Of a stretch of 64,000 bases of DNA, positions 54,136 to 64,000 are shown piece after piece (the stretch's first letter is position 1; each line of letters starts with the position of its first letter). This stretch comes from Hyphomicrobium sp. Its GTDB lineage: Bacteria > Pseudomonadota > Alphaproteobacteria > Rhizobiales > Hyphomicrobiaceae. Made by a program: the position numbers and the translations under genes. The stretch covers positions 1 through 64,000 of the forward strand of contig NZ_WBUE01000012.1 in assembly GCF_009026145.1 (NCBI RefSeq). Reading direction: 5' to 3'. A model generated the notes under the pieces. The model saw nothing but the letters and a program-made list of their open reading frames with translations. It was not told the origin of the DNA and ran no database searches.

Positions 54136-54480
54136 ATGGTCGATCATCTGTTTTTGTTGGCGGTGGGGGCCATCGGCTGGGGGCTGGCACTCGCCACCTA
54201 CCGCCCCATCGCGCTCAGGGCCGGCTGGCCGTTGGGCACTGCCCAGGCGATGGTTCCGGCACTGATCTTGGTCATCGCCCTCGTGTCGATCGCCGCCGGC
54301 CTTGCCTTTGCCGTCGCCCGCGGCCCGCTGCACGGTGGCCTCATCATCGTGATCTTCGGCGTCGCGCTGGCCGTATTCTGGAGCGGCTTTTTGCGCGTCG
54401 GCGCGCAATCGGCGCTATTGCTGGCGCCGCTCGCCGTGCTGGCGCTGTTGATCAGCTGGCCGCTCGGGACGTCGGGCTGA
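54136..54480 (+). CDS. Small membrane protein between nuoD and nuoE
   Basis: A 114-residue protein with four hydrophobic segments (about 5-22, 37-60, 67-84, 90-108; e.g. ALILVIALVSIAAGLAFAVA). Host-like GC content. No family recognised, and no clear ribosome site (GGGTCTGGGCC before the ATG). Confidence 0.6.
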   Translation: MVDHLFLLAVGAIGWGLALATYRPIALRAGWPLGTAQAMVPALILVIALVSIAAGLAFAVARGPLHGGLIIVIFGVALAVFWSGFLRVGAQSALLLAPLAVLALLISWPLGTSG

Positions 54481-54657
54481 CACTCGTCAAAGGAACTATG
54501 GCGCAGCATGCCCGCAAATGCTTGCCTTGCGGCGCGTTCAGACGTAGTGAACGGGTGATTGTGCGCTGCGTCAAAATCAGCGAAACTGCCCGCGGAGCAG
54601 GACCGATCGCGGCCCCGCATCGCTGGGCTTGAGCCGTGCTCCCGAGAGGTGCCAGCC

Positions 54658-55281
54658 TTGGCCGTCCGCCGCCTATATCCCGAGCAGCCGCTGAGCTTTG
54701 CGTTCACGCCCGAGAACCTCGCCTGGGCGAAGCGCGAGATCGGCAAGTATCCGCCCGGCAAGGAAGCCTCGGCCGTGCTGGCGCTGCTGTGGCGGGCGCA
54801 GGAGCAGGAGGGCTGGACCACCGAGCCCGCTATCCGCGCCGTCGCCGATATGCTCGGCATGGCCTACATCCGCGTGCTCGAGATCGCGACATTTTACACG
54901 ATGTTCCAGCTTGCCCCCGTCGGCAAGACAGCCCATCTGCAGGTATGCGGCACCACCCCGTGCATGCTGCGCGGCTCCGAGGCGCTGATCGAAATCTGCA
55001 AGGAGCGCATCGCCGAGCATCCCCACGAGCTGTCACCCGACGGCCAGTTTTCCTGGGAAGAGGTCGAGTGCCTTGGCTGCTGCGCCAACGCTCCTGTCGT
55101 GCAGATCGGCAAGGACACCTTCGAGGACCTCGATCCGGAGCTGTTCGACAAGCTGCTCTATGACTTGCGCACCGGAAAGGCGGTGAAGCCCGGCTCGCAG
55201 ATCGGGCGGCGCGCCTCCTGCCCAGCCGGTGGCCCGACGACGCTTCTCGGCGAGGGCCGGCGCGACACGGAAAAGGTGTGA
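54658..55281 (+). CDS. nuoE: NADH-quinone oxidoreductase subunit E
   Basis: 24-kDa-type subunit with [2Fe-2S] cluster N1a, 207 residues. Cluster ligands in [10 protein letters not shown] and CLGCCANAP; the start of the fold is [23 protein letters not shown] 54658 is chosen: GAGAGG lies 8 nt upstream and the protein then begins like other NuoE ([10 protein letters not shown]). An upstream GTG at 54649 is possible. The C-terminal 35 residues ([18 protein letters not shown]) are the usual alphaproteobacterial extension. Confidence 0.95.
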   Translation: MAVRRLYPEQPLSFAFTPENLAWAKREIGKYPPGKEASAVLALLWRAQEQEGWTTEPAIRAVADMLGMAYIRVLEIATFYTMFQLAPVGKTAHLQVCGTTPCMLRGSEALIEICKERIAEHPHELSPDGQFSWEEVECLGCCANAPVVQIGKDTFEDLDPELFDKLLYDLRTGKAVKPGSQIGRRASCPAGGPTTLLGEGRRDTEKV

Positions 55282-55289
55282 GGACTGCA

Positions 55290-56576
55290 ATGCTGCTGCA
55301 GGACAAGGACCGCATCTTCCGTAACCTCTATGGCTTCCATGACTGGCGGCTCGCCGGCGCGCGCGCGCGCGGTGCCTGGGATGGCACGAGAGCGCTGATC
55401 GACAAGGGCCAGGACTGGATCGTCAACGAGGTGAAGGTCTCGGGTTTGCGCGGCCGCGGCGGGGCTGGCTTTCCCACGGGGCTCAAGTGGTCGTTCATGC
55501 CCAAGAACGACGCGCGGCCGTCCTACCTCGTGATCAACGGAGACGAGTCCGAGCCCGGCTCGTGCAAGGATCGCGAGATCATGCGCCACGATCCGCATCT
55601 GCTGATCGAGGGCGCGCTGCTCGCCTCCTTCGCCATGAAGGCGCACACCTGCTTCATCTACGTGCGCGGCGAGTTCATCCGCGAGCGCGAGCGCCTACAG
55701 GCGGCGATCGATGAAGCCTGCGACGCCAAGCTGATCGGCAAGGACAACGACAACGGCTGGGATTTCGACATCGTCGTCCACCACGGCGCCGGCGCCTACA
55801 TCTGCGGCGAGGAGACGGCGCTCATCGAGAGCATCGAAGGCAAGAAGGGCATGCCGCGCCTGAAGCCGCCGTTCCCGGCCAACGTCGGGCTCTACGGCGC
55901 GCCGACGACGGTCAACAATGTCGAGAGCATCGCCGTGGTGCCGGACATCCTACGCCGCGGCGGGGCGTGGTTCGCCTCCCTCGGCCTGCCGAACAACACC
56001 GGCACCAAGCTGTTCCAGATCTCCGGCCACGTGAACAGGCCGTGCGTGGTCGAGGAGGAGATGGGCATCCCGTTGCGCCAGCTCATCGACGAGCACTGCG
56101 GCGGGGTGCGCGGCGGCTGGGACAACCTGCTCGCCGTCATTCCGGGCGGCTCGTCGATGCCGATGATCCCCGCCGAGCAGTGCGATAACCTGACCATGGA
56201 CTTCGACGCGCTCGTCAAGCTGAAGTCGGGGCTCGGCACGGCCGCCATCATCGTCATGGACAAGTCGACCGACATCATCAAGGCCATCACCCGCATCGCC
56301 TATTTCTACAAGCACGAGTCGTGCGGGCAGTGCACGCCCTGCCGCGAGGGCACCGGGTGGATGTATCGCGTGCTCGAGCGCATGCAGCGCGGCGAGGCGG
56401 AGAAGCGCGAGATCGATCTGCTCTACAACGTGACCAGGCAGGTGGAGGGGCACACCATCTGCGCGTTGGGCGATGCCGCCGCCTGGCCGGTGCAGGGGCT
56501 GCTGCGCAACTACCGCCACGTCATCGAAGAGCGTATCGATGCGCACCGAGCGGCCGTCAAAGAAGCCGCCGAATAG
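55290..56576 (+). CDS. nuoF: NADH-quinone oxidoreductase subunit F
   Basis: 51-kDa-type subunit binding NADH, FMN and cluster N3; 428 residues. FMN/NADH loop [16 protein letters not shown], the [11 protein letters not shown] segment, [20 protein letters not shown] and N3 ligands [12 protein letters not shown] with a distal Cys in [14 protein letters not shown] precedes the ATG by a few bases; a GTG at 55278 is the alternative start. Confidence 0.97.
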   Translation: MLLQDKDRIFRNLYGFHDWRLAGARARGAWDGTRALIDKGQDWIVNEVKVSGLRGRGGAGFPTGLKWSFMPKNDARPSYLVINGDESEPGSCKDREIMRHDPHLLIEGALLASFAMKAHTCFIYVRGEFIRERERLQAAIDEACDAKLIGKDNDNGWDFDIVVHHGAGAYICGEETALIESIEGKKGMPRLKPPFPANVGLYGAPTTVNNVESIAVVPDILRRGGAWFASLGLPNNTGTKLFQISGHVNRPCVVEEEMGIPLRQLIDEHCGGVRGGWDNLLAVIPGGSSMPMIPAEQCDNLTMDFDALVKLKSGLGTAAIIVMDKSTDIIKAITRIAYFYKHESCGQCTPCREGTGWMYRVLERMQRGEAEKREIDLLYNVTRQVEGHTICALGDAAAWPVQGLLRNYRHVIEERIDAHRAAVKEAAE

Positions 56577-56601
56577 ATGCGAACGCGGGAAGGGACGAGC
56601 T

Positions 56602-56853
56602 TTGGATCTGTTGGCGCTGATTATCGCTTCCTTCACGCTCTCCGCCATCGCAGGGGCGCTGGCGGTCGGCGCCGTCGGCTATCTGGCGTGGGGCTCGCCG
56701 GGTGCCGCAATCGGCGCGCTGCTGGGGTATGCGGCCGGCGTCTGGTACGAGCAGCGCTTCGCCGGCTCACCGATGTCGGCGTACGCCAAGGGCTGGGTGT
56801 CGCTCGCCCTGTTCATCGGCGGGCTCGCCGTGCTCGCCATTGCCACGCGATGA
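56602..56853 (+). CDS. Small membrane protein between nuoF and nuoG
   Basis: An 83-residue protein starting at TTG 56602 with AAGGGACGAG upstream. Three hydrophobic segments (LLALIIASFTLSAIAGALAV; GAAIGALLGYAAGVWYEQRF; WVSLALFIGGLAVLAIA). No family recognised. Short genes at this position occur in several Rhizobiales nuo operons, but I cannot claim homology. Confidence 0.55.
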   Translation: MDLLALIIASFTLSAIAGALAVGAVGYLAWGSPGAAIGALLGYAAGVWYEQRFAGSPMSAYAKGWVSLALFIGGLAVLAIATR

Positions 56854-56872
56854 CGCTGATCGGGTAGGACGT

Positions 56873-58987
56873 ATGAACAAGCCAATCATCATCGACGGCA
56901 AGTTGATCGAGGTGGAGCCCGGCACCACCATCCTGCAGGCGTGCGAGATGGCCGGCGCCGAGATCCCGCGCTTCTGCTACCACGAGCGCCTGTCGATCGC
57001 CGGCAACTGCCGCATGTGCCTAGTCGAGGTGGAGGGTATTCCGAAGCCCATCGCCTCGTGCGCCATGGGCGTCGCCGACCTGCCGCCCAACAAGGACGGC
57101 GCCCCGCGCAAGGTCTTGACCGCCAGCCCGCTGGTGAAAGCGGCGCGCGAAGGCGTGATGGAGTTCCTGCTCATCAACCACCCGCTCGACTGCCCGATCT
57201 GCGACCAGGGCGGCGAGTGCGACCTGCAGGACCAGGCGATGGCCTACGGCTTCGGCGGCTCGCGCTTCTTAGAGAACAAGCGCGCCGTCGAGGAGAAGTA
57301 CATCGGCCCGCTGATCAAGACGTTCATGAACCGCTGCATCCACTGCACGCGCTGCGTCCGCTTCATGACCGAGGTGGCGGGCGTGGAGGAGCTGGGCGCC
57401 ATCGGACGCGGCGAGGACATGGAGATCACCACCTACCTCGATCGCGGCATCCTCTCCGAGCTGTCGGCCAACGTGAACGACTTGTGCCCGGTCGGCGCGC
57501 TGACGCATCGGCCGTGGTCGTTCATCGCCCGCCCCTGGGAGCTGGAGAAGACCCAATCCTTCGACGTCATGGACGCGCTCGGCTCGGCCGTCCGCGTCGA
57601 CACGCGCGGAACCGCGGTGTTGCGCGTGCTGCCGCGTAACAACGACGACGTCAACGAGGAGTGGATCTCCGACAAGACGCGCTTTGCCTGCGACGGCTTG
57701 CGCACGCAGCGGCTCGATCATCCTTATGTGCGCCAGGGCGGCAAGCTGCGCCCGGCGAGCTGGGAGGAGGCACTGGCGCTCACCGCCGAAAAGCTCGCCG
57801 CGGCGGCGCCCGAGCGCATCGGCGCCATCGCCGGCGATCTCGCCGGTGCCGAGGAGTTGTTCGCGCTCAAGGATCTGTTGACGCGCCTCGGGGTCAGCAA
57901 CCTCGATTGCCGTCAGGACGGCGCCAAGCTCGACCCGGCGCTGGGCCGCAGCGGCTACCTGTTCAATTCATCCATCGCCGGCATCGATCAGGCCGACGTC
58001 ATCCTGCTGGTCGGCACCAACCCACGCCTCGAGGCGGCGGTGCTGAATGCCCGCATCCTTAAGCGCTGGCGCCAGGGCGGCCTCAAGGTCGGCGTCATCG
58101 GCGAGCCGGCGTCGCTGACCTATGCCTACGAGTACATGGGCGCCGGCGCGCAGACGCTGCAGGAGCTCGCCGAGGGCAAGCATTCGTTCGCCGAGGCGCT
58201 GAAGGGCGCCCAGCGGCCGATGATCATCGTCGGCGCCGGTGTGGCGGCGCGCGCCGACGGTGCCGCCATCCTCGGGCTGGCGGCACGCATCGCGCTCGGG
58301 GCCATCGAGGGCAAGAACGACGCGGGTTGGAACCCGTTCAACCTGCTGCACACGGCGGCCTCCCGCGTCGCCGGCCTCGATCTCGGCTTCGTGCCGGGGC
58401 CGGGCGGCCTCGATGCAGCGGCGCAGCTCGCCGCCGCGCGCGCCGGCAAGCTCGACGTCCTCTATCTGCTCGGCGCCGACGAGATCGAGCTGCCGGCCGC
58501 CGGTCAATCGTTCGTCATCTACCAGGGCCACCACGGCGACCGCGGTGCGCACCGTGCCGACGTCATCCTGCCCGGCGCCGCCTACACCGAGAAGAGCGCC
58601 ACCTACGTCAACACGGAGGGGCGTGCGCAGATGACGGAGCGCTGCGTGTTCCCGCCCGGCGAGGCGAAGGAGGACTGGGCGATCTTGCGCGCGCTGTCGG
58701 CCAAGGTCGGCAAGACGCTCCCCTACGATACGCTCGCCGCGCTGCGCGCGGCCATGTACAAGGCGACGCCGGCGCTGGCGCGCCTCAACACGCTGCAGCC
58801 GGCGCCGCTCGACGGCGTGCGCGCGCTGGCGAAGATGACGGGCACGCCGGGTAGCGAGGCTTTCGCCTCGCCGATCAAGGACTTCTACTTGACCAACCCG
58901 ATTGCCCGCGCCTCCACCGTGATGGCGGAGATGAGCGCGCTGAAGAAGACGGTGCAGGACTCGCCGCGCCTCAAGGCCGCCGAGTAG
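56873..58987 (+). CDS. nuoG: NADH-quinone oxidoreductase subunit G
   Basis: 75-kDa-type electron-transfer subunit, 704 residues. N-terminal ferredoxin-like domain: EIPRFCYHERLSIAGNCRMC with further Cys in IASCAMG (N1b). N5 with its His ligand and N4 follow: INHPLDCPICDQGGECDLQD and NRCIHCTRCVRF, plus NDLCPVGAL. The molybdopterin-oxidoreductase-like domain (from about residue 215) has lost its cofactor, as usual. The ATG at 56873 fits the family start MNKPIIIDGKLIEVEPGTTI. Confidence 0.97.
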   Translation: MNKPIIIDGKLIEVEPGTTILQACEMAGAEIPRFCYHERLSIAGNCRMCLVEVEGIPKPIASCAMGVADLPPNKDGAPRKVLTASPLVKAAREGVMEFLLINHPLDCPICDQGGECDLQDQAMAYGFGGSRFLENKRAVEEKYIGPLIKTFMNRCIHCTRCVRFMTEVAGVEELGAIGRGEDMEITTYLDRGILSELSANVNDLCPVGALTHRPWSFIARPWELEKTQSFDVMDALGSAVRVDTRGTAVLRVLPRNNDDVNEEWISDKTRFACDGLRTQRLDHPYVRQGGKLRPASWEEALALTAEKLAAAAPERIGAIAGDLAGAEELFALKDLLTRLGVSNLDCRQDGAKLDPALGRSGYLFNSSIAGIDQADVILLVGTNPRLEAAVLNARILKRWRQGGLKVGVIGEPASLTYAYEYMGAGAQTLQELAEGKHSFAEALKGAQRPMIIVGAGVAARADGAAILGLAARIALGAIEGKNDAGWNPFNLLHTAASRVAGLDLGFVPGPGGLDAAAQLAAARAGKLDVLYLLGADEIELPAAGQSFVIYQGHHGDRGAHRADVILPGAAYTEKSATYVNTEGRAQMTERCVFPPGEAKEDWAILRALSAKVGKTLPYDTLAALRAAMYKATPALARLNTLQPAPLDGVRALAKMTGTPGSEAFASPIKDFYLTNPIARASTVMAEMSALKKTVQDSPRLKAAE

Positions 58988-59002
58988 GGAGCAATCAGCC
59001 TC

Positions 59003-60070
59003 ATGACCGATAGCTCCTGGCAGCTCTGGTGGGATTATGGCCTGTGGTTCGCCGCAATGCTCGGTTGGAGCCTGCTGACGCTCGTCGTCTTGCTCGTCAT
59101 CATCGCTTTCCTTCTGCTCATGGACCGCAAGGTGTGGGCGGCGGTGCAGATGCGCCGCGGGCCGAACGTCGTCGGCGCCTTCGGGCTCTTGCAGTCGTTC
59201 GCCGACCTTCTGAAGTTCGCCTTCAAGGAGCCGATCATCCCGGCCGGCGCCAACAAGGGCGTGTTCCTCTTGGCGCCAATCGCGACGGCGACCTTCGCGC
59301 TCGCCGCCTGGGCGGTGATCCCGGTCAACGAGGACGGCTGGGGCAAGTGGGTGATCTCGGACCTCAACGTCGGCGTGCTGTACCTGCTCGCCCTGTCCTC
59401 GCTCGCCGTCTACGGCATCATCATGGGCGGCTGGGCGTCGAACTCGAAGTACCCGTTCATGGGCTCGCTGCGCTCGGCGGCGCAGATGGTGTCGTACGAG
59501 GTCTCCATCGGCTTTGTCATCATCACCGTCATCCTGTGCGTCGGCTCGCTCAACCTTACCGACATCGTCAATGCGCAGAAGACCGGCATCGGCACCCGCG
59601 CCGGCCTGCCGGCCTCGGCCCTCGACTGGTACTGGCTGGCGCTGCTGCCGATGTTCGTCGTCTTCTTCGTTTCGGCTCTGGCTGAGACCAACCGGCCGCC
59701 GTTCGACCTCGTCGAGGCAGAATCGGAGCTGGTCGCGGGCTTCATGGTCGAATACTCCTCGACACCCTATCTCTTGTTCATGCTCGGCGAGTACGTGGCC
59801 ATCGTGACCATGTGCGCGCTGGCGACGATCCTGTTCCTCGGCGGCTGGCTGCCGCCGGTGGCGGTCGCCCCGTTCACCTGGATACCCGGCATCCTGTGGT
59901 TCCTCGCCAAGTGCGTCTTCGTGTTCTTCTTGTTCGCCATGGCGAAGGCGATCGTGCCGCGCTACCGCTACGACCAGCTGATGCGGCTGGGCTGGAAAGT
60001 GTTCCTGCCGCTGTCGCTGGTGATGGTCGTCGTCGTCGCAGCAATTCTGCAGTACACGCGCATCGCTTGA
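59003..60070 (+). CDS. nuoH: NADH-quinone oxidoreductase subunit H
   Basis: ND1 homologue at the junction of the peripheral and membrane arms, 355 residues with eight transmembrane helices. Conserved [60 protein letters not shown] and [17 protein letters not shown]. The acidic loop [10 protein letters not shown] lines the quinone channel. 15 bp after nuoG. Confidence 0.97.
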   Translation: MTDSSWQLWWDYGLWFAAMLGWSLLTLVVLLVIIAFLLLMDRKVWAAVQMRRGPNVVGAFGLLQSFADLLKFAFKEPIIPAGANKGVFLLAPIATATFALAAWAVIPVNEDGWGKWVISDLNVGVLYLLALSSLAVYGIIMGGWASNSKYPFMGSLRSAAQMVSYEVSIGFVIITVILCVGSLNLTDIVNAQKTGIGTRAGLPASALDWYWLALLPMFVVFFVSALAETNRPPFDLVEAESELVAGFMVEYSSTPYLLFMLGEYVAIVTMCALATILFLGGWLPPVAVAPFTWIPGILWFLAKCVFVFFLFAMAKAIVPRYRYDQLMRLGWKVFLPLSLVMVVVVAAILQYTRIA

Positions 60071-60095
60071 GGCGGCGCGGGGAGGGTTGAGAGAC

Positions 60096-60590
60096 GTGGC
60101 AATGAACGTTGCACAATCGGCCAAGGCGCTGTTCCTGTGGGAATTCGTGCAGGCGTTCGGCCTCGCCACGCGCTACTTCTTCGCCAAGAAGAAGACGCTC
60201 GATTATCCGTTCGAGCGCGGGCCCTTGTCGCCGCGCTTCCGCGGCGAGCACGCGCTACGCCGTTACCCCAACGGCGAGGAGCGCTGCATCGCCTGCAAGC
60301 TGTGCGAGGCCATCTGCCCGGCGCAGGCCATCACCATCGAGGCGGGGCCGCGGCGCAACGACGGCACGCGCCGCACCACCCGCTACGACATCGACATGGT
60401 CAAGTGCATCTACTGCGGCCTCTGCCAGGAGGCGTGCCCGGTGGATGCCATCGTCGAAGGGCCGAACTTCGAGTTCGCCACCGAGACCCGCGAGGAGCTC
60501 TACTACAACAAGGAGAAGCTGCTCGATAACGGTGACCGGTGGGAGCGCGAGATCGCTCGCAATCTGGCGCTCGACGCGCCGTATCGCTGA
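60096..60590 (+). CDS. nuoI: NADH-quinone oxidoreductase subunit I
   Basis: Ferredoxin-like subunit with clusters N6a and N6b, 164 residues. Ligand sets [18 protein letters not shown] and [18 protein letters not shown] place the start at GTG 60096, 9 nt after GGAGGG; ATG 60102 is an alternative. A gap of 177 bp without a gene follows, containing a perfect GGGCGCTT-G-AAGCGCCC stem near 60715-60731 that could stabilise or attenuate the message. Confidence 0.96.
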   Translation: MAMNVAQSAKALFLWEFVQAFGLATRYFFAKKKTLDYPFERGPLSPRFRGEHALRRYPNGEERCIACKLCEAICPAQAITIEAGPRRNDGTRRTTRYDIDMVKCIYCGLCQEACPVDAIVEGPNFEFATETREELYYNKEKLLDNGDRWEREIARNLALDAPYR

Positions 60591-60767
60591 TTTGCCCGGG
60601 GACGGGCAGGGAAGGCGCCGGGCGAGACGGCATGCTCTCGGCGCTTGGATTGTGGAGACGCATGGGGTACTCACCCTATCGCGGTGGAACGTGCCGCTGG
60701 CTCGACGGGCGGGGCGCTTGAAGCGCCCGCACGTTAAGCGGCGGCCGCAGAGGGCTGTGGAAGCACG

Positions 60768-61427
60768 ATGGCTCTGACGGCGGGTTTCTTCTATCTGTTT
60801 GCAGCGCTGGCGGTCGCCGCGGCGGTCATGGTCATCGTGGCCAGGAACCCCGTGCACGCCGTGCTCTTCCTCATCCTCGCCTTCTTCAACGCCGCCGGCC
60901 TGTTCGTGCTGCTCGGCGCCGAGTTCCTGGCGATGATCCTCGTCATCGTCTACGTCGGCGCCGTCGCCGTCCTCTTCCTGTTCGTCGTCATGATGCTCGA
61001 CGTCGATTTCGCGGAGCTGCGCGCCGGCTTCATCAAGAACGCACCGGTCGGCCTGCTCGTCGGCGGCATCGTGCTCGCCGAGCTGATCCTGTTGTTCCTC
61101 GGGCGCGGCTTCGGGGTGGGCGTCGCCCAGCATCCCGGCGCGGCCGTGGCCGAGTTGGGGCGCGAGGCCTCCAACACGCTGCAGCTCGGGCTCGTCCTCT
61201 ACACCCGCTACGTCTACTTCTTCCAAGTGGCAGGCCTGGTGCTGCTCGTCGCCATGGTCGGCGCCATCGTGCTGACGCTGCAACACAAGGCGGGGGTGCG
61301 GCGCCAGTCGATCGCCAGCCAAGTCGCGCGCACGCCGGCGACCGGGGTCGAGATCGTCAAGGTGCCCGCCGGCGGCGCGATCATTCCGGCGGCGGCGAAG
61401 AGCTCTCCTGCCGGAGCGCGAAGCTGA
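60768..61427 (+). CDS. nuoJ: NADH-quinone oxidoreductase subunit J
   Basis: ND6 homologue, 219 residues with five transmembrane helices. The conserved third helix reads [20 protein letters not shown], with the pi-bulge that gates proton transfer, followed by [20 protein letters not shown]. The C-terminal 45 residues are polar and variable. Confidence 0.96.
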   Translation: MALTAGFFYLFAALAVAAAVMVIVARNPVHAVLFLILAFFNAAGLFVLLGAEFLAMILVIVYVGAVAVLFLFVVMMLDVDFAELRAGFIKNAPVGLLVGGIVLAELILLFLGRGFGVGVAQHPGAAVAELGREASNTLQLGLVLYTRYVYFFQVAGLVLLVAMVGAIVLTLQHKAGVRRQSIASQVARTPATGVEIVKVPAGGAIIPAAAKSSPAGARS

Positions 61428-61446
61428 TGCGGCAAGCGGGGGATCA

Positions 61447-61755
61447 ATGACCATCGGGCTTGGACATTACCTGACAGTCGCCGCGTGCCTGTTCACGCTC
61501 GGCATGCTCGGCATCTTCCTCAACCGCAAGAACGTCATCGTCATCCTGATGTCGATCGAGCTCATGCTGCTCGCCGTCAACATCAACCTCGTGGCGTTCT
61601 CCTACTTTCTCGGCGACCTCGTGGGGCAGGTGTTCGCCCTGTTCAACCTGACGGTCGCCGCCGCCGAGGCGGCCATCGGGCTCGCCATCGTCGTCGTCTA
61701 CTTCCGCAACCGCGGCTCGATCGCGGTGGAAGACATCAACATGATGAAGGGCTGA
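61447..61755 (+). CDS. nuoK: NADH-quinone oxidoreductase subunit K
   Basis: ND4L homologue, 102 residues, three transmembrane helices. Conserved Glu residues in [14 protein letters not shown] and [13 protein letters not shown] take part in proton movement. 19 bp after nuoJ and 5 bp before nuoL. Confidence 0.97.
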   Translation: MTIGLGHYLTVAACLFTLGMLGIFLNRKNVIVILMSIELMLLAVNINLVAFSYFLGDLVGQVFALFNLTVAAAEAAIGLAIVVVYFRNRGSIAVEDINMMKG

Positions 61756-61760
61756 GGGGC

Positions 61761-63704
61761 ATGATCTACTCGGCCATCGTCTTCCTGCCGGCGCTCGGCG
61801 CCCTCATCGCCGGCTTGTTCGGGCGCCTGCTCGGCCCGCGCCCGTCGGAGGTGATCACCAGCAGCCTGCTGATCGTCTCCTGCGTGCTGTCGTGGATCGT
61901 GTTCTGGCGCGTCGGCTTCGGGCACGAGACGGCGCACGTCGCCATCGAGCGCTGGATCACGTCGGGAGAGCTTGACGTCGGCTGGGCGTTCAAGGTCGAC
62001 ACGCTCACGGCCGTGATGTTCGTGGTGGTGACGACGGTATCGGCGGTCGTGCACGTCTACTCCATCGGCTACATGGAGGAGGACGACTCGCGCGAGCGCT
62101 TCTTCGCCTACCTGTCGGGCTTCACCTTCGCCATGCTGATGCTGGTGACGTCCGACAACCTGGTGCAGATGTTCTTCGGCTGGGAGGGCGTCGGCCTCTT
62201 CTCCTACCTCTTGATCGGCTTCTGGTACAAAAAGCCGGAAGCCAACGCCGCGGCCATCAAGGCCTTCATCGTCAACCGCGTCGGCGACTTCGGGTTTGCC
62301 CTCGGCATCTTCGGGCTGTTCGCCGTCTTCCGCACCGTCAACCTCGACCAGCTGTTCGACGCGGCTCCCGGCATGGCGGGCAAGTCGTTCGAGTTCCTCG
62401 GCTATCAGGTCGACATCCTGACCACGTTGAGCCTGCTGTTGTTCATGGGCGCCATGGGCAAGTCGGCGCAGTTCCTGCTGCACACCTGGCTGCCCGACGC
62501 CATGGAAGGCCCGACGCCGGTCTCGGCGCTGATCCACGCCGCGACCATGGTGACGGCCGGCGTGTTCATGGTGGCGCGCCTATCGCCGATCTTCGAGCAC
62601 GCCCCCGACGCGCTGCAGTTCGTCATTCTCATCGGCGCCGTCACCGCCTTCTTTGCGGCGACCGTGGGCCTGGTGCAGAACGACATCAAGCGCGTCATCG
62701 CCTATTCGACCTGCTCGCAGCTCGGGTACATGTTCGTCGCCTGCGGCGTCGGCGCCTACCAGGCCGGCATCTTCCACCTGTTCACGCATGCTTTCTTCAA
62801 GGCGCTGCTGTTCCTCGGCGCCGGCTCGGTGATCCACGCCATGCATCACCAGCAGGACATGCGCAAAATGGGCGGCTTGCGGCCCAAGCTGCAGTTCACC
62901 TGGGCGATGATGCTGATCGGCACCCTGGCGCTGACCGGCTTCGGCATCCCGCACATCGCCGGCCTGTCGGGCTTCTATTCCAAGGACACCATCATCGAGG
63001 CAGCCTACGCGGCGCACACGCCCAACGATTACGCGTTCTGGGCGCTGGTCATCGCCGCGCTGATGACCTCGTTCTACTCCTGGCGGCTGATGTTCATGAC
63101 CTTCCATGGCCCGACGCGCGCCGACATCCAGACGTACAAGCACGCCCACGAGAGCCCGTCGGTGATGCTGGTGCCGCTCGCCGTGCTCGCCTTCGGCGCC
63201 ATCGTCGCCGGCGCCGCGACGCCGTTCTTCGTCGGCGAGGGTCAGCACGAATTCTGGGGCAAGGCCATCTTCAACGGCGCGCACAACCACATCCTGCACG
63301 CCATCCACGAGCTCCCCGATTGGGTGCCGTGGGCGCCGACCATCGCCATGGCGGCCGGCTTCTTGTTCGCCTACCTCTACTATATCGCCGTGCCCTCGCT
63401 GCCGGCCGTGACGGCGCGCGTCTTCCGTCCGCTGTACCTGTTCCTGCTCAACAAGTGGTACTTCGACGAGCTTTACGACGCGATCTTCGTGCGCCCCACT
63501 TTCTGGCTGGGGAACTTCCTATGGAAGGTCGGCGACATCAACATCATCAACGGGCTGATCGACGGGACCGCTGCCGGCGTCTTCGAGGTCACGGCGCGCG
63601 CCGTGCGCATCCAGACGGGCTACGTCTACCACTACGCCTTCGTCATGCTGATCGGCGTCGCGCTGCTCGTCAGCTACGTCATGTTCATGGGTGGGCCGCG
63701 CTAG
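61761..63704 (+). CDS. nuoL: NADH-quinone oxidoreductase subunit L
   Basis: Antiporter-like proton-pumping subunit (ND5 homologue), 647 residues with about 16 transmembrane segments and the long lateral helix at the C-terminus. Conserved [59 protein letters not shown] and [22 protein letters not shown] 61761 is right after the nuoK stop; an open frame further upstream is antisense/overlap noise. The TAG stop (63702-63704) lies within the CTAG that begins double-hairpin element C. Confidence 0.97.
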   Translation: MIYSAIVFLPALGALIAGLFGRLLGPRPSEVITSSLLIVSCVLSWIVFWRVGFGHETAHVAIERWITSGELDVGWAFKVDTLTAVMFVVVTTVSAVVHVYSIGYMEEDDSRERFFAYLSGFTFAMLMLVTSDNLVQMFFGWEGVGLFSYLLIGFWYKKPEANAAAIKAFIVNRVGDFGFALGIFGLFAVFRTVNLDQLFDAAPGMAGKSFEFLGYQVDILTTLSLLLFMGAMGKSAQFLLHTWLPDAMEGPTPVSALIHAATMVTAGVFMVARLSPIFEHAPDALQFVILIGAVTAFFAATVGLVQNDIKRVIAYSTCSQLGYMFVACGVGAYQAGIFHLFTHAFFKALLFLGAGSVIHAMHHQQDMRKMGGLRPKLQFTWAMMLIGTLALTGFGIPHIAGLSGFYSKDTIIEAAYAAHTPNDYAFWALVIAALMTSFYSWRLMFMTFHGPTRADIQTYKHAHESPSVMLVPLAVLAFGAIVAGAATPFFVGEGQHEFWGKAIFNGAHNHILHAIHELPDWVPWAPTIAMAAGFLFAYLYYIAVPSLPAVTARVFRPLYLFLLNKWYFDELYDAIFVRPTFWLGNFLWKVGDINIINGLIDGTAAGVFEVTARAVRIQTGYVYHYAFVMLIGVALLVSYVMFMGGPR

Positions 63705-63867
63705 TATGATGATCGAGAAGTTCGCTACATCATCCGCGGCTGGGTCGAGAAGCGAACTTCTCGATCTGAATCATACTAGCAGGTTGATTCTGCTAGTGTC
63801 CTTCAGATCGCGAAATTCGTTCCCCACGTGCGGCACAAAACGACGAATTTCGCGATCAGGACACTAG
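63701..63867. repeat. CTAG-bounded double-hairpin (BIME-like) element, copy C, between nuoL and nuoM
   Basis: Hairpin 1 (63701-63779): AGTATGATGATCGAGAAGTT pairs with AACTTCTCGATC-TGA-ATCATACT. Hairpin 2 (63793-63867): CTAGTGTCCTTCAGATCGCG... pairs with CGCGATCAGGACACTAG. The element fills the gap exactly: its first CTAG contains the nuoL stop and its last CTAG is followed at once by the nuoM ATG. The right arm holds AGGA 6 nt before that ATG, the only visible nuoM ribosome site. Confidence 0.88.
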
Positions 63868-64000
63868 ATGGATCTCTCCTCCGCCCCCCTCCTGTCGATC
63901 GTGATGTTCATGCCGCTGGTCGGCGCGCTCATCATCGGCTTCCTCAACCGCGACGCCAAGGGCAACGCCCGCTGGGTGGCGCTGTGGACGACGATTGTCA
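63868..64000 (+). CDS. nuoM: NADH-quinone oxidoreductase subunit M, 5' end
   Basis: ND4-type antiporter-like subunit of complex I, cut by the right edge after 44 codons. The visible N-terminus (MDLSSAPLLSIVMFMPLVGA, then LIIGFLNRDAKGNARWVAL) matches NuoM, with the first transmembrane helix at about residues 8-26. The start ATG abuts the repeat element, and its Shine-Dalgarno AGGA at 63858-63861 is in the hairpin arm. Confidence 0.93.
   Translation, partial: MDLSSAPLLSIVMFMPLVGALIIGFLNRDAKGNARWVALWTTIV

Noticed and set aside
57968-60169. A 733-codon open frame on the minus strand
   Set aside because: Antisense to nuoG and nuoH; same GC-bias artefact with no protein-like features.

Overview
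The window is GC-rich chromosomal DNA from an alphaproteobacterium, most likely of the order Hyphomicrobiales (Rhizobiales). The evidence is gene content and order: uvrA, ssb, gyrA, coaD, two cyclophilins, queA and tgt; then tRNA-Leu, tig, clpP, clpX, lon, hupB, tRNA-Val and tRNA-Asp; then a nuo operon with extra small genes between the subunits. Protein wording, FNR/FixK-type sites and the style of the intergenic palindromes agree. I cannot name a genus.

Layout. 1-10.6 kb: the 5' part of uvrA (minus strand, cut by the window edge and carrying an in-frame palindromic repeat), a divergent GST/WYL-regulator pair with a perfect operator-like palindrome, a lower-GC two-gene island (Gp37/Gp68-type three-Cys-motif protein plus TcmP), a VOC protein, an L,D-transpeptidase-like exported protein, small membrane proteins, an FAD monooxygenase and a DctA-type symporter. 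10.6-22.5 kb: a repeat-flanked GIY-YIG gene, a membrane pentapeptide-repeat protein, ssb, gyrA, a broken GIY-YIG cassette with 29-bp perfect inverted ends, and a Crp/Fnr regulator divergent from ompW. 22.5-28.1 kb: coaD, ppi, a four-helix-bundle cassette, ppiB, queA, tgt. 28-36 kb: a DMT transporter, tRNA-Lys, a large cyclase/PDZ/Sel1 protein, sseA and a cysteine synthase. 36-44 kb: tRNA-Leu and the protein-quality-control block (trigger factor, ClpP, ClpX, Lon, HU). 44.1-47.8 kb: tRNA-Asp followed by two nested remnants of elements integrated in it, carrying a quinoprotein-relay cargo. 48.1 kb to the end: complex I genes nuoA-nuoM, with unrelated genes between nuoC and nuoD, nuoD and nuoE, and nuoF and nuoG.

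The most unusual content lies between the genes. At least four families of small inverted-repeat elements share this region. (1) A doublet of two inverted hairpins bounded by CTAG has three copies with compensatory stem changes; one lies exactly between the nuoL stop and the nuoM start and carries the nuoM ribosome-binding site in a hairpin arm. (2) A large TGTCATCCCGG...CCGGGATGACA palindrome is associated with small GIY-YIG nuclease genes. (3) A GGCAGTAGGC inverted repeat occurs once around a four-helix-bundle gene and once, empty, between nuoB and nuoC. (4) A CCCTCCCC-type palindrome is translated in frame inside uvrA. My leading hypothesis is that GIY-YIG and four-helix-bundle genes are single-gene cargo, or helpers, of REP/MITE-like repeats in this lineage.

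Gene calls rest on reading the translated proteins and their motifs; no database search was run. Family names given without conserved motifs should be treated as recognition from memory.
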